NCBI GenBank assembly: GCA_934663655.1
Contig: CAKUKT010000167.1
Coordinates: 1 to 6,138, forward strand
Length of the DNA stretch: 6,138 bases
Source: an uncultured Victivallaceae bacterium
GTDB lineage: Bacteria; Verrucomicrobiota; Lentisphaeria; Victivallales; Victivallaceae
Reading direction: 5' to 3'
Shown: piece after piece, positions 1 to 6,138 of the stretch
How positions within the stretch are numbered: the first letter of the stretch is position 1
Layout: each line of letters opens with the position of its first letter
Position numbers and translations under genes: made by a program
The notes under the pieces: generated by a model
What the model saw: only the letters and a program-made list of their open reading frames with translations
The model's database searches: none
Told to the model about the DNA's origin: nothing

Positions 1-1100
1 GCCCGTACCTGGGCGGCATTGAACCGCTCCGCCGCCACCGCCGCCGGATTCGGCTTGATCGAAATCACATAGCGACCAGCGGTCTCCTCCGCGTAACGGG
101 CCGGATTCGCCCAGGGACTGCAGGAGATTTTCCGCAGATTTTTCACACTGCGCAGTACCTCCAGTTTGTTGTGCAGCGGTTCGCAGCAGCCGTAGTAACT
201 CAGACCGAAACGTTCCAGCCAGCGCCGTTCGTACTGCAGCGCAAATTCCTCGTGCATATCCGGACTCACATCCGAAAATATCTGCGCCGCCGCGCTCCCC
301 CACTGCCGGGAGGTGCTTATTGCGCTTTCCGTCTCATCTCCGGGAAGTTCGTCGCAGTAGGCAAGCCCGCCGGAACCGGCGATGTGATTCAGGGCGGTCG
401 CTCCCAGCAGCTGCTGCGATTCCAGCTGGTCGAGCTGATGAAGCATCGCCGTCGTGTAACGCTCCATGATCGCGTGCATCAATTCCGGCTTCAGCATCAG
501 ATCCATCAGGATCTCCATCGGATTGTACCACATCGAAATCACATCCCACGGCGCATACCAGATCGTGCCGAGCCGCTGCATCTTTACCGGCAGAATGTCT
601 CCGAAACACTCGTTCAGCAGCGCAATGCGTCGTTCCGTCTCGGCGAGATCGGCATGGATCTCCAACATCTGGATCTTCTCCACATCCGCTTCGCTTTTGA
701 ACAACGTTTCGTAATGGTGCGACACAATCCCCCCGCGCGGATCCTGTTCGAGCGTCTCCTCCTGAATCCGCAATCCGCATTGAGTGTCCAGATTGGTCAG
801 CACCTCCACCCCCCAGAAGGGATCGATGACCATGTCCCCGGGAAAGTGCTTCCAGCGAAAAAGCCGCTGGCGCATCTCCGTCTCCACCGTCCGGAGAAAT
901 TCATTCTGACAATGCACATCCAGCGAACCGTCGAAATTCAATTCGTGCCACGGCTCCTGATAGACGATCAACATCGGTTTGGCGCCGCGCTTCAGGTCGT
1001 TGACGGCGCGCCAGTTGCGCCGACGCTCATCCTGAACCGGCAGCGTCGCCAGTTCCGCCAGTTCCGCGGCCAGCGGGCGCAAAATATCACGGTCGGTCAT
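1..1100 (-). CDS. Uroporphyrinogen decarboxylase-superfamily protein, 3' end beyond window
   Basis: The frame is open for 366 codons from the ATG at 1100 to the window edge, with no stop, so the C-terminus is missing. The start MTDRDILRPLA is supported by a strong ribosome binding site at 1108-1113, seven bases upstream. The protein resembles the URO-D/MtaA/CmuA superfamily as found in PVC-group bacteria. Visible signs are a middle segment MEILMDLMLKPELMHAIMER (about residues 201-220), typical of the helix after the substrate lid in this family, and a late segment YYGCCEPLHNKLEVLR followed by NLRKISCSPWANP and a KPNPA motif near the visible end. The paired cysteines in YGCCEP could bind a metal, as in MtaA-like methyltransferases, but that is inference. 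A true heme-pathway role is unlikely given the glycosidase neighbours; members of this branch often sit in catabolic loci with unknown substrates. No signal peptide or membrane segment is visible, so it is probably cytoplasmic. It follows the fucosidase gene with a 29-base gap, probably in one transcript. Confidence 0.8.
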   Translation of the reverse strand, partial: MTDRDILRPLAAELAELATLPVQDERRRNWRAVNDLKRGAKPMLIVYQEPWHELNFDGSLDVHCQNEFLRTVETEMRQRLFRWKHFPGDMVIDPFWGVEVLTNLDTQCGLRIQEETLEQDPRGGIVSHHYETLFKSEADVEKIQMLEIHADLAETERRIALLNECFGDILPVKMQRLGTIWYAPWDVISMWYNPMEILMDLMLKPELMHAIMERYTTAMLHQLDQLESQQLLGATALNHIAGSGGLAYCDELPGDETESAISTSRQWGSAAAQIFSDVSPDMHEEFALQYERRWLERFGLSYYGCCEPLHNKLEVLRSVKNLRKISCSPWANPARYAEETAGRYVISIKPNPAAVAAERFNAAQVR

Positions 1101-1107
1101 AGATTTT

Positions 1108-1113
1108 CACCTC
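1108..1113 (-). promoter_or_regulatory. Ribosome binding site of the URO-D-like gene
   Basis: GAGGTG on the minus strand, separated by seven bases from the ATG at 1100. It fixes the start of the URO-D-like gene. It lies in the short 29-base gap after the fucosidase stop codon; no terminator-like hairpin is seen in that gap. Confidence 0.75.
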
Positions 1114-1129
1114 GTTCCACGGTTGGGGT

Positions 1130-2113
1130 TCAGAAAAATCCGCCGGTCAGTTCGATGTTCCGGCGCAGGCGCATCAGTGCGTCCACCGATTCCGCCGGGA
1201 TCCGACCGCGGCGGTCCGGCGGCACGTCCAGCAGCAGGTTGGCGTTGCGGCTCCGGGTTACCAGGTACATTCCCAGCAGTTCCCGGTCGCTGCGCGGCAG
1301 GTCGCCGTCGACGAAGAACCACTCCTTGCCGATCGGATCGCACACTTCTCCGGGCAGGTAGTAGCGTTTCCCCTCGATTTCCCGCCAGCACTGATGGCCC
1401 TTCTGGCTGTTGGGGAGCCAGCGTTCGATCGCAATCAGATCGGCCGGCCACGCCTTCTCCTCCGGATAATTGGAACCATCGCCGAAACCGTTGTTCATCA
1501 TGATCACCGTTTCAGGCTGCCAGACCGCGATCTGGTTGTAAAGTTCCTGACGGTAGCAGCGCGGCAGTACCGAAGGAATGTCGATCCACACTTCGCCGAT
1601 ATCGCCGTAACCGGTGAGCAGTTCCTCAAGCTGAGCGGTCTGGAACTCCTGGTAGGCGCGGGTGGTGAAGGAGTATATCCCCGGATTGAACGCCTCCTTG
1701 TGATACATGTCACTCGGCGTCAGCGAGCCGAAGCGGTGGTGATTGTCCCAGGAACAGTAATAAAGCCCCGGCATCACTCCATATTCACGGCAGGCGTCGA
1801 CGAACGCCCCGACCACATCGGTGTGATCCCCGCTGTTGCCGACATGGTAGTCGGTCAGCTTCGACGGCCACAGGCAATGGCCGGCGACATGTTTTGCACA
1901 CAGCACCGCGTACTTCATTCCCGCATCCCGGGCGACGGCGATCCACTGCCGTACATTCAGCTCCGTCGGCGCATACAACGAGGCCGGAGCTTTGCCATCG
2001 GGAATTTCCATGCCTTCAAAGGTGCTCATCCCGAAATGGATGAACATGCCGTAACCCAGACGTTCCCACGCCTGCAGTTGCGGGAGCGACAGACGCTGCG
2101 CACCGTTTTCCAT
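1130..2113 (-). CDS. Alpha-L-fucosidase-like glycoside hydrolase, family GH29, compact
   Basis: GH29 enzymes release terminal L-fucose from glycans with retention of configuration. Family signs in order: GYGMFIHFGMSTF (about residues 20-32) matching the usual FGIFIHWG motif; MKYAVLCAKHVAGHCLWPSKLTDY (about 66-89), the usual KYxVLTxKHHDGFxLWPS block; YGVMPGLYYCSWD (about 111-123); GDIGEVWIDIPS (about 170-181), whose Asp at about 178 aligns with the catalytic nucleophile of the LW(F/N)D motif; and NLLLDVPPDRRGRIP (about 292-306), the usual NLLLNVGPxxDGxIP end of the barrel. At 327 residues it is only the catalytic barrel; many family members add a C-terminal beta-sandwich. No signal peptide is seen, suggesting cytoplasmic action on imported oligosaccharides. 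Three ATGs in frame (2122, 2119, 2113) are possible; the last is chosen because the AGAAAGGG site then has a nine-base spacing, whereas it abuts the first. The gap after the symporter stop is about 14-23 bases. The acid/base residue could not be identified, and substrate specificity is not readable. Confidence 0.88.
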   Translation of the reverse strand: MENGAQRLSLPQLQAWERLGYGMFIHFGMSTFEGMEIPDGKAPASLYAPTELNVRQWIAVARDAGMKYAVLCAKHVAGHCLWPSKLTDYHVGNSGDHTDVVGAFVDACREYGVMPGLYYCSWDNHHRFGSLTPSDMYHKEAFNPGIYSFTTRAYQEFQTAQLEELLTGYGDIGEVWIDIPSVLPRCYRQELYNQIAVWQPETVIMMNNGFGDGSNYPEEKAWPADLIAIERWLPNSQKGHQCWREIEGKRYYLPGEVCDPIGKEWFFVDGDLPRSDRELLGMYLVTRSRNANLLLDVPPDRRGRIPAESVDALMRLRRNIELTGGFF

Positions 2114-2122
2114 GGTCATCAT

Positions 2123-2130
2123 CCCTTTCT
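2123..2130 (-). promoter_or_regulatory. Ribosome binding site of the fucosidase gene
   Basis: AGAAAGGG on the minus strand directly precedes the ATGATGACCATG cluster. It touches the first ATG, lies three bases from the second and nine from the third (2113), so it argues for initiation at the third. The site sits between the symporter stop (2137-2139) and the fucosidase gene. Confidence 0.6.
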
Positions 2131-2136
2131 TTTATA

Positions 2137-3096
2137 TTAATTTTCCTGATTGTCGGAACGTACAAAACCATCGTCGGTGGTGTCGACCCGCTGGCAGCGC
2201 AGATCCCGGAACAAATACAGCGAATCCCGGATGCCGCCGCAGAAAATCCAGATCGTACAGATGATTCCGACCAGCGCCGACAACCAGATCACCACCCACC
2301 AGTAGACACTCCAGACCTCATTGCCGATCGGCCAGAATATATTCACGCAATTACCGATCATGAATATCGCCCACCAGCCCATCGTCCACGCGAAACTCGC
2401 GTAAAACACCAGCCGTTCAAAGCGGGAGAACTCCCCGGTTATCCCCAGCAGTCGCGGCAGCGAAAAACGCGACTTGGAAAACGCTTCCGGAGCATCCCCG
2501 AGCACTTGATCAGAAGCTACCGCGTACTGCTTGCGGTGCAGCATCTTGTCCAGATTGAACTCCTTCTCCCGGCTGAACAGCGAAATCACCACATAACTCC
2601 CGGAGGCCATCAGCATCGCCCAGAAGTTCAACCACTGGCTCGTGATCGGAAATTTATCCCGGTGCGCGGCAAAAAAGCCCAGTACCGTTTCGTTGCCGCG
2701 AAGAAACCTGAGCACCGAATCCTGCGCATATATCACCGAAAACAACCCCGCCGCCAGCACCACCGCGACAAACAGACAAACGGCCGCTCCCCGGAGACTG
2801 CGCCGCCACCAGAGCACTCCGGCAATTGCCGCCACCGCGCAGGTGATTCCGGTTACCGCCAGCAGCAGATACCACGGCATGAGGTGATTTTCGTCAAAGA
2901 TGGTTCTCACCCACCACGGCCAGCTCTGCTGAATCAGCAGTCCGCCGAAGGTGAAGATCGTGCCGAGAATCATCGCCGTCCAGGCCGCCGCCGTCGTCCC
3001 CCGCCGCCAGTACAGTCCGCCGATGATCACCGCGCCCGCCCCGCCGGTGTAGATCGCCGCGGGAAGCAATTTCGCAGGCTCCCGCCAGCAATTCAT
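2137..3096 (-). pseudogene. Sodium:solute symporter (SSS family), C-terminal fragment lacking its N-terminal half
   Basis: SSS transporters bring sugars or other solutes across the inner membrane with sodium. The frame encodes 319 residues, but only from about residue 13 (position 3060) does it look like symporter: AAIYTGGAGAVIIGGLYWRRGTTAAAW is the typical stretch around transmembrane helix 10-11, followed by hydrophobic segments at about 36-55, 73-97, 103-124, 156-174, 229-250 and 263-288. FNLDKMLHRKQYA (about 180-192) and the ending TIWIFCGGIRDSLYLFRDL are recognisable features of long SSS proteins in PVC bacteria. Family members are usually 500-700 residues, so roughly the first ten helices, including the sodium-binding core, are absent. 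The ATG at 3096 and the next 11 codons are the upstream hydrolase gene read in another frame and have no ribosome binding site of their own. The fragment cannot be a working transporter as it stands. It is probably broken by a chimeric join rather than by decay, since the remaining reading frame is clean. Confidence 0.82.
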
Positions 3097-4348
3097 TGAA
3101 CTCTTTTACACCGTTACGCAGCGCTCCATGCAGAAATTCAGGCGTGGCAAAGTATTTGGTCGATCCGTAAAAACGGTGATGCACCGCGTGGGGAATGATA
3201 AAATTCACTCCCATCATTATCTGCCACATGGCAATCCGCCGCAACTCCTGAAAGTCGGTGCCAAAATTGGTGGCGGCAAACATTTCGCACATGGTGCGCG
3301 GTCCATCCGGCGAACCATTTTTGCCCGCTTTTTTCTCCAGCATAAAAGCGGCGCTGGCGGCGTACTTGGCGCGTACATCGTACAGCGTATTGCCAAAATC
3401 CTGATAGCTGCCGCGACCTGCAGTTCCCCAGAGTTTATGGGCTATGCGATAACGCGCGTCATAGTGTATACCGCTGTCCAGCAAACCGATTTCGTGATCG
3501 GTACCGGGAAAATCGCTGTGGAACAAAAGCTCCATAGCATCGCCCTCGCTCACCAGCGAAGTACGGCGGCAGAATTGCGCCGTCAGCGGCCCGGTATCGG
3601 AAGTATGGAAGGTGTATTTGAGATTGTTGCTCTGACACCATGCGTGATTATTGGCGAACCATTGGCGGTAAAGCTCACCGGCTACCTGATAGTAGTCTGC
3701 GGACTGCTCAGGCGCGCGGTCATGCAATATATCGGTCAAGTATGGCGTTATATCGTAACCGCGCCGTTGGATAAACTCAGCTTGAAAGTTCTTTGACCAC
3801 GGGTAATAGCGGCCATCTTCCAGATAACTGGTCGTAAACGAATTGATCCTGCGGTTGTCGCAGTCGGAGAAAAAACCGTAGATACCATTGCCGAAATATT
3901 TACCCAGACGCTCCTTATGCGCTTCGTAAACATATTTTATAAAAAGTTCCGAACTCTCAGGCAGCTCAAAAGCCGGGAAACCCCATTCGGTATCCACTGC
4001 TTCGGCAACGCCCTGCGCATTGAGTCTGAGCCGCTGCTGAACCAGAGTGGGATTTTCCGCCTTGATCCTGCCGGCAGCATCCCCGGGGGGATAGTCAAAA
4101 CCGTCGTTGATCCAGATCTCCAACCCGAGTTCCCGGGCAGGAATAATAAAATTTTCCAGCGTATCAAACCAGTAATCGGTCAAATAAAGTTTTTCATCAA
4201 ACCCGGTCGGCGGCTTGTTGAACAGCACGCAGCCGCCGTAATCGTTTTCCGCCAGATCCTGCATTGCCTTGCGGCATGATTCGCGCGAAAGCGCTGCCGG
4301 ATCAGTGGTGTTGATGAAATAAAATGGGATCGGCTTAAAGTTATGCAT
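2894..4348 (-). pseudogene. Rhamnosidase-like (GH106-type) TIM-barrel glycoside hydrolase, truncated with an out-of-frame tail
   Basis: The start at 4348 (MHNFKPIPFYF) has an AGAGG site five bases upstream and lies 15 bases after the GH78 stop. Residues 1-430 look like the catalytic barrel of large rhamnosidase-like hydrolases: an early GGCVLFNKPPTGF strand region, ARELGLEIWINDGFDYPPGDAAGRI (about 71-95), GIYGFFSDCDN (about 155-165), a YYPWSKNFQAEFIQRRGYDITPYL block (about 181-204), then RTMCEMFAATNFGTDFQELRRIAMWQIMMGVNFIIPHAV (about 351-389), where Glu355 is a candidate catalytic acid. Homologues usually continue for several hundred residues of beta-sandwich domains, which are missing here. 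From about residue 430 (position 3060) the reading frame enters symporter DNA out of frame and gives 54 residues of Gly/Arg/His/Asp-rich nonsense to the stop at 2894. No signal peptide is evident. The family assignment is by recalled pattern only and could be another clan GH-A-like family; the truncation is much firmer. Confidence 0.7.
3050..3070. other. Junction joining two unrelated gene bodies (chimera, deletion or recombination point)
   Basis: On the minus strand the hydrolase frame reads ...NELLAGACEIAS and then turns into nonsense at this point, while the symporter frame becomes meaningful (AAIYTGGAGAVIIGG) at the same point. The two frames differ by one phase. Hand-counted GC is 30, 29, 31 and 33 of 60 in the four 60-base blocks 3061-3300, and 45, 41, 32 and 38 of 60 in the blocks going left from 3060. 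No insertion sequence, long repeat or tRNA is seen at the point; a CCGCGG hexamer lies at 3057-3062 but is common at this GC content. Confidence 0.8.
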
Positions 4349-4353
4349 AAATG

Positions 4354-4358
4354 CCTCT
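4354..4358 (-). promoter_or_regulatory. Ribosome binding site of the truncated hydrolase gene
   Basis: AGAGG on the minus strand with a five-base spacing to the ATG at 4348. It lies in the 15-base gap after the GH78 stop codon (4364-4366), supporting co-translation of the two hydrolase genes from one transcript. Confidence 0.65.
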
Positions 4359-4363
4359 GAATA

Positions 4364-6010
4364 TTACTTCAGCGCAATCGTATGTTTACCGGCAGCATAG
4401 CTCTTACCGCCGCAGAGTGCTTCGGTGCCTTCCGGAACGGTCAGCTGTGCTTTGCCGTTGCTGTATTCTGCAATTACCGAACCCTGCGGAGTGGGGTGCT
4501 TCATATAAAACTCGGCAATATCGCCCGGCTGCGGATCGAAAACAAACTTCTTGAGCCCGTTGGCGATCGGGCGAATACCCGCCAAACGGCGCGGAATAAT
4601 GTTGGCCGGAGCTGCTCCCCAAGCGTGATTCCAGTCCTGATTGGGTTTGGCGGCGTTGTTCCACGCTTCCATGGAAATCGTTGAACCCTGACGCATCATA
4701 CCCAGCCACGAACGGTCGTTATCGGCACGCATCAATTCGATAGCGTGCTGCGCCGCACCGGTCATAAAGCAGGCATCCAGCAGGAACTGGGCGCCGTAGA
4801 CGCTGCAAGCCATGCCTTTTTTCTGCATAAAATCAGCCAGGAACGGATAATCTTTCTTATCCGCCGCACCCCACGCCACGGCAAACATTGCCGAATGTAC
4901 CGCCATGTGTTCGGATACGCTGTTGTCGCAGTACCGGCCATCGGCACGGCGGAAGAGCCGCATGATATCGCCCTGCAGCTTGGCAGCTTTGGCATCGTAG
5001 CCGCAGCCGGGTTCAAGGTCGTTCATCGCCTGATAAGCACCATAGAGGAATGCGTGGGGAACCAGATTCAATTCGTTGAATTCGTATCCGTCACGTTCTT
5101 CCCACGGCCAGTCGATCAGCAGCTGACTGTTGTCGGGGAACATTTCAAAATACTGATAATATCGTTTCATTTCTTTGAGCGCCGGGTGCATGGCTTCAAA
5201 CTGTTCAGGATAGTGATAAAGACCATCTTCGCTCATATAGCCGGGCATAAATTTTTCGGGCATATCGCTCTTCCAATAGCGGTAGATATCTGTATCGCCC
5301 GAATAGAGGAAATAATCCCGCACCAGGATTGGGGTAAAGAGCCGGTATTCCATCGCCGGGATCGGATAGAACGAAATCATAAAATCCAGCGTGCGGCGCG
5401 CAACTTCGTAACCGCCGCCGGTACAATACGCGCCCAGCGCATTGATATAGCAGTCACCTTCAAAAGCCTGACGTTCGCGGTCGCCATCAACATAAATACC
5501 GAAACAGCTGGTGGCCTTCATCGAATATTTGCAGAACTCCCACACCTTGTTGAGCCGCTCATCGGCACAGCTGAAATGCGCGGAGTCTTCATCAAAAGGA
5601 GCAAACAGCGCGTGACGGGTGAGTTTGACCGATTTGACCGGGCCGTTGACTTCCGCATAACGGAACGGAGCGATTTCGCCGCCGGCATTTTCGGGAGTCA
5701 GCACCTTGCTGCGCTGATAATCATCCTGATAAGGCGAGCGGTGTTTTTTGATAAACATAAAACCGCGGTTGACACCTTTTTCGAGTTCAACTTCAGCAAT
5801 CTTTATGCAGCGGTAGCCGCCGGGTTCTCTTTCGATCTTACCGGGAGCAGCCAGCACTTCGCCGATCGCCATTTCCACTTTGCAAGGTTCATCGGCCTCG
5901 ATCTCGTAAGCCAGACGGCCGAATGCCGCCAGCGCAAAATCCGCAAAAAAACCATCCGCAGTTTTTTCCAGAATCGCAGGAGATTGCTTTTCAATATTTA
6001 TCTGCATCAT
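4364..6010 (-). CDS. Alpha-L-rhamnosidase-like glycoside hydrolase, family GH78
   Basis: GH78 enzymes cleave terminal alpha-L-rhamnose by inversion. The 548-residue product has an N-terminal beta-rich part (about 1-140), then an alpha/alpha six-hairpin barrel (about 145-480) and a short C-terminal beta-sandwich (about 485-548). Key signs: YVDGDRERQAFEGDCYINA (173-191), equivalent to the family's CPQRDERLGWTGD motif, with Glu179 as probable general acid; LIDWPWEERDGYEFN (298-312); and GSTISMEAWNNAAKPNQDWNHAWGAAP (442-468), equivalent to the (A/G)TTxWExW...SxNHxxxG motif, with Glu448 as probable general base. The C-terminus IRPIANGLKKFVFDPQPGD followed by a TPQGSV motif is standard for the family. 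It is shorter than the classical 900-1000-residue enzymes because it lacks the extra N-terminal carbohydrate-binding domains; no signal peptide is visible, so a cytoplasmic location is likely. The start at 6010 is favoured over the adjacent ATG at 6007 by a five-base spacing to AGAGGTG. It is the first gene after the promoter region and is followed 15 bases later by the truncated hydrolase. Confidence 0.88.
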   Translation of the reverse strand: MMQINIEKQSPAILEKTADGFFADFALAAFGRLAYEIEADEPCKVEMAIGEVLAAPGKIEREPGGYRCIKIAEVELEKGVNRGFMFIKKHRSPYQDDYQRSKVLTPENAGGEIAPFRYAEVNGPVKSVKLTRHALFAPFDEDSAHFSCADERLNKVWEFCKYSMKATSCFGIYVDGDRERQAFEGDCYINALGAYCTGGGYEVARRTLDFMISFYPIPAMEYRLFTPILVRDYFLYSGDTDIYRYWKSDMPEKFMPGYMSEDGLYHYPEQFEAMHPALKEMKRYYQYFEMFPDNSQLLIDWPWEERDGYEFNELNLVPHAFLYGAYQAMNDLEPGCGYDAKAAKLQGDIMRLFRRADGRYCDNSVSEHMAVHSAMFAVAWGAADKKDYPFLADFMQKKGMACSVYGAQFLLDACFMTGAAQHAIELMRADNDRSWLGMMRQGSTISMEAWNNAAKPNQDWNHAWGAAPANIIPRRLAGIRPIANGLKKFVFDPQPGDIAEFYMKHPTPQGSVIAEYSNGKAQLTVPEGTEALCGGKSYAAGKHTIALK

Positions 6011-6015
6011 AATAT

Positions 6016-6022
6016 CACCTCT
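6016..6022 (-). promoter_or_regulatory. Ribosome binding site of the GH78 gene
   Basis: AGAGGTG on the minus strand, five bases before the ATG at 6010 (eight before the ATG at 6007). It is close to the consensus and makes 6010 the preferred start. Confidence 0.78.
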
Positions 6023-6034
6023 CGGGTTTCGTTT

Positions 6035-6054
6035 TATAAAAAATATTTTTTATA
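6035..6054. repeat. Perfect 20-base AT palindrome in the GH78 leader, possible operator
   Basis: TATAAAAAATATTTTTTATA reads identically on both strands. It overlaps the proposed -10 element (6052-6057) and spans the expected transcription start, a location where a repressor could act. It is purely A and T, so it may instead be a chance product of the AT-rich leader or a DNA-bending tract; no similarity to a named operator is claimed. Confidence 0.4.
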
Positions 6055-6079
6055 TTAAAAATCACACCTGTCCTAACAA
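6052..6079 (-). promoter_or_regulatory. Putative sigma-70-like promoter of the GH78 gene
   Basis: On the minus strand TTGTTA (6074-6079) and TAATAT (6052-6057) are separated by 16 bases, giving a start near 6045 and a leader of about 35 bases before the ATG. Both hexamers are near consensus (TTGACA/TATAAT with mismatches). An AT-rich background raises the chance of accidental matches. Confidence 0.45.
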
Positions 6080-6089
6080 TTTTCAAAAT

Positions 6090-6111
6090 GGCGTAATTTT
6101 CTGATTACGCC
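6090..6111. repeat. Hairpin with perfect 8-bp stem upstream of the GH78 promoter (terminator or operator)
   Basis: GGCGTAAT (6090-6097) and ATTACGCC (6104-6111) are a perfect inverted repeat around a six-base loop. Read on the minus strand the stem is followed by ATTTTGAAAATTG, a weak T-run, so it could end an upstream minus-strand transcript whose gene lies beyond the window. It could also be a protein-binding site, as it begins 11 bases upstream of the proposed -35. The last 27 bases of the window (6112-6138) show no gene that can be supported. Confidence 0.5.
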
Positions 6112-6138
6112 CCCTCATTTTCATCTATTTCACACCAA

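Noticed and set aside
171..1361. 396-codon open frame on the plus strand
   Set aside because: It lies opposite the URO-D-like and fucosidase genes, which carry clear family motifs on the minus strand. The product is rich in Arg, His and Gln with no recognisable domain, as expected for an antisense shadow in GC-rich DNA.
2123..2136. Terminator between symporter and fucosidase genes
   Set aside because: The gap is too short and has no inverted repeat; it contains the ribosome binding site and AT-rich sequence only.
3057..3062. CCGCGG at the junction as a recombination or cloning scar
   Set aside because: A palindromic GC hexamer is expected by chance in this composition, and similar GC-rich hexamers occur throughout the left half. 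Nothing else marks it as a site.
3128..3796. 222-codon open frame on the plus strand
   Set aside because: It is antisense to the rhamnosidase-like hydrolase, with no recognisable motif and no convincing ribosome binding site.
2894..4348. A genuine hydrolase-transporter fusion protein
   Set aside because: The two coding parts are in different frames across 3060, so no single polypeptide contains both; the hydrolase frame gives only nonsense over the symporter DNA.
4745..6058. 437-codon open frame on the plus strand
   Set aside because: It is wholly antisense to the well-supported GH78 gene and its leader, shows no family motif, and runs through the proposed promoter region. Long antisense frames arise from codon bias in the sense gene.
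1..6138. CRISPR array, tRNA, rRNA, insertion sequence or phage-defence system
   Set aside because: Almost the whole window is accounted for by glycosidase, transporter and URO-D-like coding sequence; no regularly spaced repeats, transposase motifs or RNA-gene signatures were seen.

Overview
The window carries five protein-coding units, all on the minus strand, so transcription runs from high to low coordinates. They form a carbohydrate-catabolic gene set: a GH78-type alpha-L-rhamnosidase (4364-6010), a second rhamnosidase-like TIM-barrel glycoside hydrolase (about 3060-4348), the C-terminal part of a sodium:solute symporter (2137 to about 3060), a compact GH29 alpha-L-fucosidase (1130-2113) and a uroporphyrinogen-decarboxylase-superfamily protein that runs off the left edge (1-1100). 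Intergenic gaps are 15-30 bases with good Shine-Dalgarno sequences, so the genes look operonic. This combination, with many short glycosidases lacking evident signal peptides, an SSS transporter and a URO-D-like protein, resembles glycan-use loci of Lentisphaerota/Victivallales or related PVC-group bacteria. That assignment rests on recalled family resemblance and is only an inference.

The most important observation is a broken junction at about 3050-3070. Upstream of it (higher coordinates) the frame encodes a glycoside hydrolase that is cut off about 430 residues in. Downstream the sequence is a symporter without its N-terminal half, in a different reading frame. The hydrolase frame stays open by chance until 2894, giving a nonsense Gly/Arg/His/Asp-rich tail, and the symporter frame has an ATG at 3096 that lies inside hydrolase codons. 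GC content steps at the same place: 156/240 (65%) in 2821-3060 versus 123/240 (51%) in 3061-3300, counted by hand. Either two genomes or two loci were joined by the assembler, or a real deletion or recombination fused them. The composition step favours a chimera or a horizontal-transfer boundary over a simple deletion inside one operon. The right half (3060-6138) and left half (1-3060) should therefore not be assumed to belong to the same operon.

The right end (6011-6138) is the only non-coding region of any size. It holds a plausible sigma-70-like promoter for the rhamnosidase gene, a perfect 20-base AT palindrome overlapping the promoter's -10 region, a hairpin with an 8-bp stem further upstream, and a strong ribosome binding site. 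No RNA genes, CRISPR array, insertion sequence or tRNA were seen. Nothing here convincingly indicates a new biological system; the unusual signal is the junction.
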